DNA of 50,036 nt from the NCBI GenBank assembly GCA_022511145.1, contig JAFLSC010000012.1:1-50036 (forward strand), in the 5' to 3' direction. Of the stretch, positions 25,822 to 34,552 are shown piece by piece. This DNA is from Helicobacter sp. GTDB taxonomy: Bacteria > Campylobacterota > Campylobacteria > Campylobacterales > Helicobacteraceae. The notes beneath the pieces were generated by a model. It saw nothing but the letters and a program-made list of their open reading frames with translations. It was not told where the DNA came from and did not search any database. Each line of letters starts with the position of its first letter. The stretch's first letter is position 1. Made by a program: the position numbers and the translations under genes.

Positions 25822-27408
25822 TCATTCTTGTTTGACTTTTTTGCTTTTAAACTCCCTCTCTAAAGCTTTAGCTTCAAAATAAAATTTAATGAGTCCTCCT
25901 TTATACCAAGACTTATAAGCTTTGATAAAAGCTTCTCCTAATTTATAAGTGAAACACTCTTTTTCTTTTAAGGCTTCTTGATAATTAGGATAAGATTCTA
26001 AAGGAGGTAAAGCTAATTTTGGATTAGTTTGTATTTTTTCTTCATAGAGTTTTTGTTCTCTTAAGTGTTTGTCTCTAATGTAAGAGAGCACATAAAACAT
26101 TCTGATATAACCAAAGAGAGATTTAGAGTTTTCTATAATCGCACTACCAAGTTTATAGGCTAAGTGGTTGTGGATTCTTTGGGTGGCTATGGTGGAATTT
26201 AAAGCATTAATTTGGGCTTTCAAAGGATTCAAATCCATTGTCAAAGTTTTTTGAAACCATCTGAATTTCTCCTCATCCGAAGCTTCTTCAAAGGTTTTTA
26301 TAACATAATCTTGCGGATTATCTCCTGTATATATTAAAGCTTGTTTATATAAATTTAATGGGTCTTTTTGTATTTTAATAAACAATGAATATAACCATTC
26401 AATATGAAATTTATAAAAATATTCTTTCATTAAAGATTTAAGTTCAGAATCTGACATATTTTGTATAAAATCAATGATTTCTTTTACAAAAACAGAAATA
26501 CTTAAAGTCCTAAAGTAAGACTTAAGCTCATCTCCATTATCAAAATAGGGTTTGAGATAGGACATATAGTGCGGCACATTTTCTAGTGATATTTTACCTT
26601 TTGTAATACCTGTTGGATTACTTATATGCTTTATTAAAGGTTTATTATTTACAATAGCAATTAATCTTGCTTGTGCAAAAAGCTTTGCGGCAAAGGGGTG
26701 ATCCTCATGAATAATTCCATTAGTAAATTTTAGTTTTATTCTTTTTAAAAAGTTAAAATCAAATACTCCTCCCCAGCTTGTCCAAAAAAGATAATAATTA
26801 CCCTGAATTAATGCTTTAAAAATTTCAATAGGAGTCAAAATAAGCCCATCAGTCAGTTTTAATCTATTCTTTACAAATGGTAAATAAAACCACACTATAT
26901 CAATATCCTTTCCAACTCTTTTCATACATTCTTCTACATTATCAAGACTTAGGGTATCATCACTATCAAGAAATTCTAAATAATCCACCTTTGGAATTTC
27001 AAGTTCTTTTTCTTTACCTTCAAAATAAGCTTTGCTTTTATAAACATTATGAATTTTTAAAGGATTTTCATTTTTGATTTTAAAAACAAAAAAATCTTGT
27101 TCTTCTCTTTGGAATTCTAATTCATAATCTCCACTTAAATACTCAATCCCTGTATTTCTAGCTGAACTTAATCCTCCATTTTCTTTATCAAACAAGGTGA
27201 TTCTGCTGTCTTTTAAAGTATAAACTTTTGCAATCTTAAAAGAATTTTCATCGGTGCTCCCGTCATTAACAAGAATTATTTCTAAATTTTTATAACTTTG
27301 ATTAATCACACTTTCTAAACATTTTTCTAAATATTTTTCTACATTGTAGATAGGTATTACAATAGCGACTTTGTGGGGATTTACTAGGAAATTTTGGATT
27401 TTTGACAT
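25822..27408 (-). CDS. Family 2 glycosyltransferase with an inserted segment and C-terminal repeat motifs
   Basis: A 528-residue GT2 enzyme for surface polysaccharide. The GT-A core is clear: VAIVIPIYNVEKYLEKCLES, LVNDGSTDENS, ENGGLSSARNTGI, and the DxD site YLEFLDSDDTL. About 48 residues (about 93-141) are inserted between the SGDY and YLEFLDSDD parts, which are normally continuous. The C-terminal third has two related motifs, LAYKLGSAIIENSKSLFGYI and FTYKLGEAFIKAYKSWYKGG, of a type I associate with Campylobacter/Helicobacter glycosyltransferases. ATG at 27408 with AAGG about 8 bases upstream. Divergent from kpsC, 98 bases away. Sugar donor unknown. Confidence 0.9.
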   Translation of the reverse strand: MSKIQNFLVNPHKVAIVIPIYNVEKYLEKCLESVINQSYKNLEIILVNDGSTDENSFKIAKVYTLKDSRITLFDKENGGLSSARNTGIEYLSGDYELEFQREEQDFFVFKIKNENPLKIHNVYKSKAYFEGKEKELEIPKVDYLEFLDSDDTLSLDNVEECMKRVGKDIDIVWFYLPFVKNRLKLTDGLILTPIEIFKALIQGNYYLFWTSWGGVFDFNFLKRIKLKFTNGIIHEDHPFAAKLFAQARLIAIVNNKPLIKHISNPTGITKGKISLENVPHYMSYLKPYFDNGDELKSYFRTLSISVFVKEIIDFIQNMSDSELKSLMKEYFYKFHIEWLYSLFIKIQKDPLNLYKQALIYTGDNPQDYVIKTFEEASDEEKFRWFQKTLTMDLNPLKAQINALNSTIATQRIHNHLAYKLGSAIIENSKSLFGYIRMFYVLSYIRDKHLREQKLYEEKIQTNPKLALPPLESYPNYQEALKEKECFTYKLGEAFIKAYKSWYKGGLIKFYFEAKALEREFKSKKVKQE

Positions 27409-27442
27409 CAAACACCTTATTATCTATTAGTTCTTAAAACAA

Positions 27443-27448
27443 ATTATA
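27443..27448 (-). promoter_or_regulatory. -10 element of the glycosyltransferase promoter
   Basis: TATAAT on the minus strand within an AT-rich 98-base gap shared with divergent kpsC, 34 bases before the start codon at 27408. Confidence 0.5.
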
Positions 27449-27506
27449 TTAAAATTAGCATTTTATTTTCATTAAAAGGAACTTTGAAAGTTTTTGTGAG
27501 GAAGTA

Positions 27507-29531
27507 ATGTTTTATTATTTTTACAATCTTAAGCAAATCTTCACTCAAAGACATTTTAAAGGGTGGGGACGCAAAAAAACCGGGAAATTTGCCCAAATAT
27601 GCCACCGCCTTTTTGGTGGGGATTTGACACTGCTTGAAGACGGATTTATCCGCTCTTTAGGACTAGGGATTGAGGATTCTCCCGCTTTTAGCAGGGTTAA
27701 AGATAAGCAAGGGATTTATTATGATGCTACTACTCCAAGTGATTTAGAAACACTCCTTAACACTTATGATTTTAAAGCAAACTTAAATCTTCTAAACCAA
27801 GCCCAAAAGGCAATAGATTTTATCGTGCGTTATGAAATTTCAAAATACAATCACGCCCCTAAAGTTCCACAAGATTTTTTTACCACAAAAGCACCAAAAG
27901 TGCTTGTTATCGCCCAAACTTTTGGGGATTCTAGCTTAAAATTTGGCTTTGGAGAGAAATTTTCTACTTCAGAGATTTTACAAACTGCTTTAAGAGAAAA
28001 TCCAAATTGTGAAATTTATCTAAAAATCCACCCCGATGTGTTAAGTGGGGCAAAAAAATCCGACTTCTCACCCCAAGAAATCCCCTCACAAATCCAAGTT
28101 ATCACACAAGATTTTAATCCTATCTCGCTTTTAAAGCATTTTAAAAAAGTCTATACCAAAACTTCACAAATGGGCTTTGAAGCTTTGTTGGTAGGTTGTG
28201 AATGTGTTTGTTTTGGCATACCTTTTTATGCGGGTTGGGGATTGACTAAAGATAGGCTCTCCTGCCCTAGACGCACAAAGAAACTAAACCTCAAAGAAAT
28301 TTTTGCGGGGGCTTATCTTTTGTATTGTGAATATTACAATCCCATTTTTGAGAGGAAAAGTGATATTTTTGATGTGCTAAAAACAATCCACCGATACAGT
28401 TCTATCAAAACAAACAAAAAAGCTTTTTTGTTTGGATTTTCTTATTGGAAACACACTTTTATTTCCAATTTTATTCCCCCTTTTATGCCTGATTTTAAAC
28501 CCCAAAATCTTATTTTTATTAATCCGCTCCCCTTTCAAAACCCTTTAGAATTAGCCCTAAAGAAAGGCTTAAATCAAGATTGTGAAATTTTTATTTGGGG
28601 AAAAAGGGATTTTGATGAGATTGAAACCTATGCAAAAAGTAATGCTATCCCGCTAATACGTGTTGAAGACGGATTTATCCGCTCTTTAGGGCTAGGTAGC
28701 GACTTGACACGACCTTATTCGCAAGTGTTTGATGATAGCGGGATTTACTTTGACCCAACCTCACCAAGCCAACTGGAAAATATTTTACAAAATACGCCCT
28801 TTGATGAGGATTTTTATCAAGATTTAAAGCAAGAAGCTAGAGAATTAAAAACACTGATTTTAGAGAGTAAAATCAGCAAATACAATAGCGATACCCACAC
28901 GCATTTATGTCTTCCTCAAGATAAGCTTAAAATCCTCGTTCCCGGACAAGTCGAAGACGATGCTTCAATCCGTTTTGGGGCAAATAATATGACAAATCTT
29001 GACTTACTTAAAGCCACAAGGGAGAGCAATCCTAATGCCTATATCCTTTATAAACCTCATCCTGATGTGCTTAGTGGGAATCGAATCGGAAATATCCCTC
29101 AATCTCTAGCCTTGCAGTATTGTGATGAAATTTGTGAAAATATCAGTCTTGCCTCTGTACTTAGTGCTGTTGATGAGGTGCATACAATGACTTCATTAAG
29201 CGGATTTGAAGCCCTTTTGTATGGTAAAAAAGTTGTTACTTATGGCATACCTTTTTATGCGGGTTGGGGATTGACTAAAGATAGGCTCTCCTGCCCTAGA
29301 CGCACAAAGAAACTAAGCCTAGAGGAACTCATTATAGGGGTTTATATCCTCTATCCTCGCTATATCCACCCTGATACTTTACAGATTTGCCACCCAAGCG
29401 TTCTTATTAAAGCAATCCAAAGAAAAAAAACAAGACTCCAAGAAGATAAAATCTATGCCCTAAAGCAAAAAACTTATTCTCAAATCTCACGTTTTTTACA
29501 AAGATTCTTTAAAATCTTTAAGTTTAAATGA
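27507..29531 (+). CDS. kpsC: KpsC-type capsule polysaccharide beta-Kdo transferase
   Basis: KpsC builds the beta-linked Kdo linker on the lipid anchor of group 2-type capsules, at the cytoplasmic membrane. The 674-residue length matches the two-module enzyme. Each half has the same landmarks: LLEDGFIRSLGLG near 45 and RVEDGFIRSLGLG near 388; KIHPDVLSG and KPHPDVLSG; TSQMGFEALL and TSLSGFEALL; GIPFYAGWGLTKDRLSCPRR twice. ATG at 27507 with GAGGAAG upstream. No kpsS, kpsM/T/D/E or kpsF genes are in the window, so this capsule gene is separated from the rest of any locus, with only a GT2 next to it. Confidence 0.93.
   Translation: MFYYFYNLKQIFTQRHFKGWGRKKTGKFAQICHRLFGGDLTLLEDGFIRSLGLGIEDSPAFSRVKDKQGIYYDATTPSDLETLLNTYDFKANLNLLNQAQKAIDFIVRYEISKYNHAPKVPQDFFTTKAPKVLVIAQTFGDSSLKFGFGEKFSTSEILQTALRENPNCEIYLKIHPDVLSGAKKSDFSPQEIPSQIQVITQDFNPISLLKHFKKVYTKTSQMGFEALLVGCECVCFGIPFYAGWGLTKDRLSCPRRTKKLNLKEIFAGAYLLYCEYYNPIFERKSDIFDVLKTIHRYSSIKTNKKAFLFGFSYWKHTFISNFIPPFMPDFKPQNLIFINPLPFQNPLELALKKGLNQDCEIFIWGKRDFDEIETYAKSNAIPLIRVEDGFIRSLGLGSDLTRPYSQVFDDSGIYFDPTSPSQLENILQNTPFDEDFYQDLKQEARELKTLILESKISKYNSDTHTHLCLPQDKLKILVPGQVEDDASIRFGANNMTNLDLLKATRESNPNAYILYKPHPDVLSGNRIGNIPQSLALQYCDEICENISLASVLSAVDEVHTMTSLSGFEALLYGKKVVTYGIPFYAGWGLTKDRLSCPRRTKKLSLEELIIGVYILYPRYIHPDTLQICHPSVLIKAIQRKKTRLQEDKIYALKQKTYSQISRFLQRFFKIFKFK
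28214..28287 (+). repeat. 74-base direct repeat inside kpsC, copy 1
   Basis: Identical base for base to 29243-29316 (offset 1029 bases, 343 codons). It encodes the GIPFYAGWGLTKDRLSCPRR block of the first module. Confidence 0.95.
29243..29316 (+). repeat. 74-base direct repeat inside kpsC, copy 2
   Basis: Identical to 28214-28287, in the second module. A second block of 28 identical bases at the same 1029-base offset (27634-27661 and 28663-28690) encodes the EDGFIRSLG motif. Confidence 0.95.
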
Positions 29532-29606
29532 AAGATTATTTTAGCTTACGCTTTGCAATGACAAAGAAAACGCAATTTGGAATATTTGAGATTGCTTTGT
29601 AATAAC
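29532..29606 (+). repeat. Two dispersed hairpin repeats between convergent kpsC and tRNA-Asn
   Basis: AAGATTATTTTAGCTTACGC then TTTGCAATGACAAAG starts right after the kpsC stop, and a shortened second unit AGATTGCTTTGTAATAAC follows at 29590-29606. Confidence 0.6.
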
Positions 29607-29648
29607 AAAAAAGTAGATTTGAAGTATTTAAAGTTACTTAAGTGATAA

Positions 29649-29723
29649 TGGCTCCGGATGTAGGATTCGAACCTACGACCAAGCGGTTAACAGCCGCCTA
29701 CTCTACCGCTGAGCTAATCCGGA
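29649..29723 (-). tRNA. tRNA-Asn (anticodon GTT)
   Basis: 75 bases including an encoded 3' CCA. The acceptor stem TCCGGAT pairs perfectly with ATCCGGA, followed by discriminator G and CCA. The D-arm contains TAGCTCAGCGGTAGAGTA and the T-arm contains GGTTCGAATCC. The anticodon loop CTGTTAA places GTT at 29689-29691. Transcribed away from yebC, from a strong promoter at 29735-29763. Confidence 0.97.
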
Positions 29724-29734
29724 ATAAAGCTAAA

Positions 29735-29763
29735 ATTATATTCAATCTAACCTTATTTGTCAA
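29735..29763 (-). promoter_or_regulatory. Consensus sigma-70 promoter of tRNA-Asn
   Basis: On the minus strand a perfect TTGACA (-35, 29758-29763) and a perfect TATAAT (-10, 29735-29740) are separated by exactly 17 bases. Transcription should start about 5 bases before the tRNA 5' end. It is the only full two-box consensus promoter I found here, as expected for a stable RNA. Confidence 0.85.
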
Positions 29764-29851
29764 TGCTAATACCCTCATTTTTAAGAATATTTCTTTAACT
29801 TTTAGCCAAAAAATATTAAAATACTTTTTTATTTTATCAATAGAGGTGTTT

Positions 29852-30565
29852 ATGGGAAGAGCGTTTGAATACCGCAGAGCTAGTAAAGAGAAACGTTGGG
29901 ATAAAATGTCGAAGTTATTTCCAAAATTAGGAAAAGCAATCAGTATCGCTGTTAAAGAGGGCGGTAGTGGCGACCCTGATATGAATGCCAAGCTAAGGAC
30001 CGCAATCCTTGCTGCAAAAGCCCAAAATATGCCAAAGGATAACATTGAAGCAGCTATCAAAAGGGCTTTGGGTAAAGATGGCGTCCAAATTACTGAGGTT
30101 AATTATGAGATTAAAGCACCGCACGGGGCATTATTTTTTGTCGAATGTGCCACAGATAATACTACAAGAACGGTGGCAAACCTCAAAAGTTATGCTAATA
30201 AATTAGGCGGACAAATGCTTCAAAATAATTCCTTAGAATTTATGTTTTCTCGCAAAGCCCATTTTGCTATCACTAAAGAGAGTGCAGGGGATTTAGAGGA
30301 TTTGGAACTTAACCTCATTGATGCGGGTTTGGATTCCCTAGAGATAGAGGAAGAAATAGTCCATATTTATGGGGATTACACGAGTTTTGGGAATCTTGCT
30401 AATGCTTTAGAGGAAAGAGGAGTTGAAGTTAAAACAGCCGCTTTAGAGAGAATCCCTACTAACCCGGTGGAATTTAGCGAAGAAGAACTCCTTGATATTG
30501 AAAAATTACTTGATAGGATTGAAGAAGATGACGATGTTCAAGCGGTTTGGACAAATATTGCTTAG
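29852..30565 (+). CDS. YebC/PmpR family protein
   Basis: A 237-residue protein starting [16 protein letters not shown], with [32 protein letters not shown] and a C-terminal [16 protein letters not shown], all typical of YebC/TACO1. Members were first described as transcription regulators. Later work supports helping ribosomes through difficult stretches such as polyproline. The reading frame extends 70 codons upstream through the tRNA gene, but that part is an accident; the ATG at 29852 with AGAGGTG upstream is the start. A thioredoxin gene follows after 11 bases. Confidence 0.95.
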   Translation: MGRAFEYRRASKEKRWDKMSKLFPKLGKAISIAVKEGGSGDPDMNAKLRTAILAAKAQNMPKDNIEAAIKRALGKDGVQITEVNYEIKAPHGALFFVECATDNTTRTVANLKSYANKLGGQMLQNNSLEFMFSRKAHFAITKESAGDLEDLELNLIDAGLDSLEIEEEIVHIYGDYTSFGNLANALEERGVEVKTAALERIPTNPVEFSEEELLDIEKLLDRIEEDDDVQAVWTNIA

Positions 30566-30576
30566 GAAAGTTACAA

Positions 30577-30894
30577 ATGGAAAAGCTCACACAAAAAAAC
30601 TATTATGAAACTATCAAAGAAGGAATCTCTCTTGTTGTAGTAGGAGCACCTTGGTGTCCAGATTGCAGGAAAATTGAACCCATTTTAGCCTTGCTTGAAC
30701 AAGAATTTAAAAACCAAGTTCATTTTTTTGAACTCAAAGCCGATGAGGAAGCCAACCTCAAAGAAGAACTTAATGTCCGCAGGATTCCTACTTTAATCTT
30801 TTATAAAAATGGGATTGAAATTCACCAAAGACTTGTTGAGCCAAACTCAAAACCTCTTATTGAATCAGCAATAAAAATGGCTTTAGAAAGTTAA
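30577..30894 (+). CDS. Thioredoxin-like protein with WCPDC active site
   Basis: A 105-residue thioredoxin-fold protein with the active site GAPWCPDCRKIEPIL, instead of the classical WCGPC, and the cis-Pro loop VRRIPTLIFYKNG. The CPDC site should have a different redox potential from TrxA. H. pylori has a second thioredoxin of this kind. No signal peptide, so cytosolic. The ATG at 30577 has AGGAAAG upstream; an in-frame start ten codons earlier would overlap yebC. Co-directional and 11 bases after yebC. Confidence 0.9.
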   Translation: MEKLTQKNYYETIKEGISLVVVGAPWCPDCRKIEPILALLEQEFKNQVHFFELKADEEANLKEELNVRRIPTLIFYKNGIEIHQRLVEPNSKPLIESAIKMALES

Positions 30895-31028
30895 GAGGTG
30901 AATCAAAATATTGATATTTATAGGGCAAAAGAGTATCAAAGTGTATAAATTTAACGCCAAAAAAAGATGAATTAGCCCTATTTTGCATAAAATTTTTATT
31001 TTTTGTGCTAAATAGGGGAGTTTCACGC

Positions 31029-31034
31029 TATAAT
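31029..31034 (+). promoter_or_regulatory. -10 element of the M23 peptidase-minC-lpxC operon
   Basis: A perfect TATAAT lies 38 bases before the ATG at 31072. The leader contains AAAGGA. The 177-base gap upstream also has an ATAGGGC/GCCCTAT inverted repeat (30920-30926 and 30975-30981). Confidence 0.65.
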
Positions 31035-31071
31035 TTCACAATTATTATCTAAAATCCTTAAAGGATAGGCT

Positions 31072-32511
31072 ATGAAAAATCCACACCATAAAGGTGGTTT
31101 TATTAAAATCTTAGGACTTGTTTTTATTATCCTTTTTATTGGAGCAGGAATCTTTATGCTGACTTCAGAAAGTTTTGAGAAAGAACCGCCCAAAATTATC
31201 CCTCAAGCACAATCTTGGAATCTTAAAAATTATTTTGCAATTCAAGTGAGCGATAATAGTGGAATCAAGAATTTTCAAGTTGCTTTTATAGACGAGAGTG
31301 GCACAAAAATCCCTCTTGAAGAGATTTTTTATCAAGATTCAGCGTGTTTAGAAGGGGAGGCTTTTATGCCTCTAGGAACAAATCCTAAAAAACCTACAAG
31401 CAAAGAATTTTGCATTGGAATCAAAGCCCCTAAAGAGATTAAAAACAATATTGCCAAATTACATTTAGAAGTGAGTGCTACGGACACGAGCCATTGGAAT
31501 TTCTTTGGGGGGAATACCACAACACAATCCCTTAACCTTGAAATTGATACCAAAAAACCTCAAGTGGCTGTCATTTCTAACTCCTATAAAATCACACAAG
31601 GTGGGAGTGCTTTGGTCATCTTTAAAGCCTTTGATGAACACCTAAAATCTGTGCGAGTCTTTAATGGTGAGAATTATTTTATTGCCCTCCCTTTTTATGA
31701 GAAAGATTATTATATTGCCTTACTCGCTTGGCCTAAAGATAATGCCGAATTTAACGCCACAATTCAAGCGACTGATGAAGCAGGAAATACTAGTGTAGTG
31801 CCGATTAATTATTATCGAGTTGCTAAAAAATACAAATCCTCTTCAATCCAGCTCACTGATAATTTTATTGAGGGTAAAATCACAAGCCTCACAGAAGAAA
31901 TTGGCGAACGTTCCCTTGATAGCTTTGCTGACAAACTCTCTTTGTTTAAGTATATTAATGAAGAGGTGCGGGATTATAGCGTGAGACGCATAATGGAAGT
32001 GGCATCTAATTTTGATAGGGAAGTGGTGATTGAGGATTTTCATCTCAAGCCTTTCTCTCCCCTACGAAATGGTGCAGTTATGGCAAGTTTTGGAGACCAT
32101 AGGACTTTTATTTATCAGGGTAAGGCTGTGAGTGAGTCTAATCATATGGGGCTAGATTTAGCAAGCATCAAACAAGCTCCGATTCTTCTAAGCAATACGG
32201 GTGTTGTGATTTTGGATGAATTTGTGGGGATTGATGGCAATGCTGTTATTGTTTATCACGGGCTTGGATTATCAAGCCTCTATGCTCACTTAACACAATC
32301 TGCAGTAAGCGTTGGTGAAGAAGTAGTAGCGGGGGATTCTTTGGGTGTTACAGGCTCAACCGGTTTAGCTTTGGGCGACCATTTGCATTTTGGGATTTTA
32401 GTGCAAGGACACGAAGTTTGGACTTCAGAATGGATGGATTCCAAATGGATAGCCGATAATATCACCAAAGTCATTACTGAAGCTAAAAACACAATTAATC
32501 AAAGTCATTAA
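31072..32511 (+). CDS. M23 (LytM) family cell-wall peptidase, membrane anchored
   Basis: A 479-residue protein with one N-terminal membrane anchor (ILGLVFIILFIGAGIFML, about 14-31), a long periplasmic region and a C-terminal LytM domain. Zinc and catalytic residues are intact: His358 and Asp362 in SNHMGLDLAS, YAHL, and His437/His439 in GDHLHFG. It should cleave peptidoglycan peptide cross-links. In Helicobacter and Campylobacter such enzymes shape the helical cell. It leads a six-gene operon with minC 9 bases downstream. Confidence 0.9.
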   Translation: MKNPHHKGGFIKILGLVFIILFIGAGIFMLTSESFEKEPPKIIPQAQSWNLKNYFAIQVSDNSGIKNFQVAFIDESGTKIPLEEIFYQDSACLEGEAFMPLGTNPKKPTSKEFCIGIKAPKEIKNNIAKLHLEVSATDTSHWNFFGGNTTTQSLNLEIDTKKPQVAVISNSYKITQGGSALVIFKAFDEHLKSVRVFNGENYFIALPFYEKDYYIALLAWPKDNAEFNATIQATDEAGNTSVVPINYYRVAKKYKSSSIQLTDNFIEGKITSLTEEIGERSLDSFADKLSLFKYINEEVRDYSVRRIMEVASNFDREVVIEDFHLKPFSPLRNGAVMASFGDHRTFIYQGKAVSESNHMGLDLASIKQAPILLSNTGVVILDEFVGIDGNAVIVYHGLGLSSLYAHLTQSAVSVGEEVVAGDSLGVTGSTGLALGDHLHFGILVQGHEVWTSEWMDSKWIADNITKVITEAKNTINQSH

Positions 32512-32520
32512 AGGTAAGGA

Positions 32521-33186
32521 ATGGTAGAAACAAGGCAAAAAAACCTTAAAGCTTTTATCTTTATACAAGGTGATGAGGAAGAAACTTTGCGTTATGTGCA
32601 AAAAAATCTTATCTTGCTTAAAAAATTTCTACTTGTTTTTACCTACACGCTAACTTCTAAATTACGAGAATATCTTAATGCTGAAAAATTGCATTTTATT
32701 GAGAATTACTCTCTTTTGACAAATTCCACTTCCCCAACTCCTACACTAATAAATCCCACCCAAGATACCGCTAACTTACCCCCTCAAAATTCGTTGAAGC
32801 AAGATTCTTTGAAGCAGCCAAAACCTATCCCAAGCTTGTCAATCCAAGATTCTAACCCCCAAAAGAAATCTACTCTAGCTAAGGAAAATCCTAAAACCCT
32901 CACTTTTCACCGCACAATCCGTAGCGGAGAGGAAATCATAAGCCCTAATGATGTTACTATTTTTGGGCGTATTAATAGCGGGGCTTTACTACAAGTTGAG
33001 GGTAATCTCCAAGTTTATGGTGAAAGCAATGGCAATATTTTTTGCAATGGGGATTATATGATTTTAGGAGCGGTTAAACAGGGAAATGTGCTTTTTTGTG
33101 GCGAGATTTTGGAAAAAAATCAGCTACAAAAAGGTTATAAAAAAATTTATCGTAAAAAAAATGAGATTGTTATTGAGGAGCTTTAA
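32521..33186 (+). CDS. minC: Septum site-determining protein MinC
   Basis: MinC blocks FtsZ assembly away from mid-cell, brought to the membrane by MinD. The 221-residue protein has an N-terminal domain (about 1-75) and a flexible linker rich in P, S, N and Q (about 75-125). The C-terminal beta-helix domain carries RTIRSGEEIISPNDVTIFGR, INSGALLQVEGNLQVYGESN and GNIFCNGDYMILGAV, the family's repeating turns. minD and minE are not in the window. The gene is directly followed by lpxC with no gap. Confidence 0.88.
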   Translation: MVETRQKNLKAFIFIQGDEEETLRYVQKNLILLKKFLLVFTYTLTSKLREYLNAEKLHFIENYSLLTNSTSPTPTLINPTQDTANLPPQNSLKQDSLKQPKPIPSLSIQDSNPQKKSTLAKENPKTLTFHRTIRSGEEIISPNDVTIFGRINSGALLQVEGNLQVYGESNGNIFCNGDYMILGAVKQGNVLFCGEILEKNQLQKGYKKIYRKKNEIVIEEL

Positions 33187-34080
33187 ATGAAACAGCAAAC
33201 TTTAAAGAAACCAGCCGAGCTTATTGGGATTGGATTGCACAAAGGTGTGCCTGTTAAAATGATTTTAGAACCTCTCCCAGAAAATAGCGGAATCCATTTC
33301 TTCCGCAGTGATGTGGGTGTTAATATCCCTCTAACACCTAACAATGTTATTGATACCACAATGGCAACGGTAGTAGCTAAAGATAATCATAGAGTTTCTA
33401 CGATTGAGCATTTACTCTCTGCCATTCACGCTTATGGGGTTGATAATATTCGGATTATTTTAGACAATGAAGAAGTGCCAATTATGGACGGAAGTAGCAT
33501 TGGGTATTGTATGCTTATAGAAGAAGCAGGAATCCAAAAGCAAAAGGCAACCAAAAAAATCCTCAAAATCACTTCCCCTATTGAAGTTAAAGAGGGCGAT
33601 AAATTTGTGCGGCTAGAGCCTAGTTTGCGATGCATTTTTGATTTTTCAATCCATTTCCCACACCCCGCTATTGGCACACAAAGCTACAAATTTACTTTTT
33701 CAACAAAAAAATATAAAGAAGAGATTGCAAGAGCTAGGACTTTTGGCTTCCTTCACGAAGTGGAATATCTCCGCTCCAAAGGCTTGGCATTAGGTGGCTC
33801 ACTTGATAATGCGATTGTTCTTGATGAAAGTGGAATCCTCAATAAAGGGGGATTGCGTTATAAAGAAGAGTTTGTCCGCCACAAAATCCTTGATGCTATT
33901 GGCGATATGTCTTTGCTAGGAATCCCTCTTATTGGGGCTTATGTCTCTTATGCAGGAAGCCATAAACTCAATCATCTCTTAACCAAAAAGCTTTTAGAAG
34001 AGAGTAAAGCCTATGAGATTATCGAGCTTGAAGAGCAAGAAAATATCTATGATTTTGCCTATGCCACTCAAAAATCCTAA
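33187..34080 (+). CDS. lpxC: UDP-3-O-acyl-N-acetylglucosamine deacetylase LpxC
   Basis: LpxC is the zinc hydrolase that commits UDP-GlcNAc to lipid A. The 297-residue protein starts [19 protein letters not shown]. It has [17 protein letters not shown] (first zinc His), [45 protein letters not shown] (second His and Asp ligand) and [10 protein letters not shown] (general-base His). Translation starts one base after the minC stop, so the two are likely coupled. Confidence 0.98.
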   Translation: MKQQTLKKPAELIGIGLHKGVPVKMILEPLPENSGIHFFRSDVGVNIPLTPNNVIDTTMATVVAKDNHRVSTIEHLLSAIHAYGVDNIRIILDNEEVPIMDGSSIGYCMLIEEAGIQKQKATKKILKITSPIEVKEGDKFVRLEPSLRCIFDFSIHFPHPAIGTQSYKFTFSTKKYKEEIARARTFGFLHEVEYLRSKGLALGGSLDNAIVLDESGILNKGGLRYKEEFVRHKILDAIGDMSLLGIPLIGAYVSYAGSHKLNHLLTKKLLEESKAYEIIELEEQENIYDFAYATQKS

Positions 34081-34552
34081 ATCCCAAAAGCTTTTTGTTA
34101 TCCCCACAAGCCAACCTGTGCTTTTGGGGATATATGAAGAGGATAAACTCACACAAACTTTTGAACTCAACAAACCACTAAGTGATGGACTTGTGCCTCT
34201 TTTTGCAGAAATTTCTAAACAATACCCTCATTTGCAATCACTCTATTTTATCAGAGGTCCGGGAAGTTTTATGGCATTAAAACTTTTTTATTTGTTTGCA
34301 AAAACACTAGAGATTGCTAAAAAATTTGAAATTCTTGCAGCTTGCGGCTTTGACTTTAATCAAAAATCCCCAATTAAAGCTTACGGGAATTGCTATTTTG
34401 TATGCGATAAGGACAACCATATCATTCTTAAAAATTTCCCCACACCTCCTTTAATTGCCCCTTATACACTCCCAAAAATTTTAGATTTAAACCTTTTTAG
34501 CAAGGAATTAGAGCCGCTTTATATCCTCCCTTGCGTTAAAGAGACAAAATGA
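34061..34552 (+). CDS. TsaB-like protein (tRNA t6A synthesis partner), divergent
   Basis: About 163 residues from the ATG at 34061, which overlaps lpxC by 20 bases. The only clear family feature is [20 protein letters not shown] near residues 62-81, which corresponds to the GPGSFTGLR turn of TsaB. Early [16 protein letters not shown] fits the first strands of the ASKHA fold. TsaB holds TsaD and TsaE together to make threonylcarbamoyl-adenosine on tRNA. The protein is shorter than usual TsaB and the rest is poorly conserved, so the name is tentative. The same place after lpxC in related genomes supports it. Confidence 0.65.
   Translation: MPLKNPKSQKLFVIPTSQPVLLGIYEEDKLTQTFELNKPLSDGLVPLFAEISKQYPHLQSLYFIRGPGSFMALKLFYLFAKTLEIAKKFEILAACGFDFNQKSPIKAYGNCYFVCDKDNHIILKNFPTPPLIAPYTLPKILDLNLFSKELEPLYILPCVKETK

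Noticed and set aside
29642..29851. 70-codon N-terminal extension of the YebC frame
   Set aside because: It runs through the tRNA-Asn gene and its promoter; YebC proteins start at [12 protein letters not shown] and a ribosome site precedes 29852.
29698..30060. 120-codon minus-strand frame over the tRNA and yebC
   Set aside because: Overlaps a tRNA and a well-supported gene; no ribosome site.
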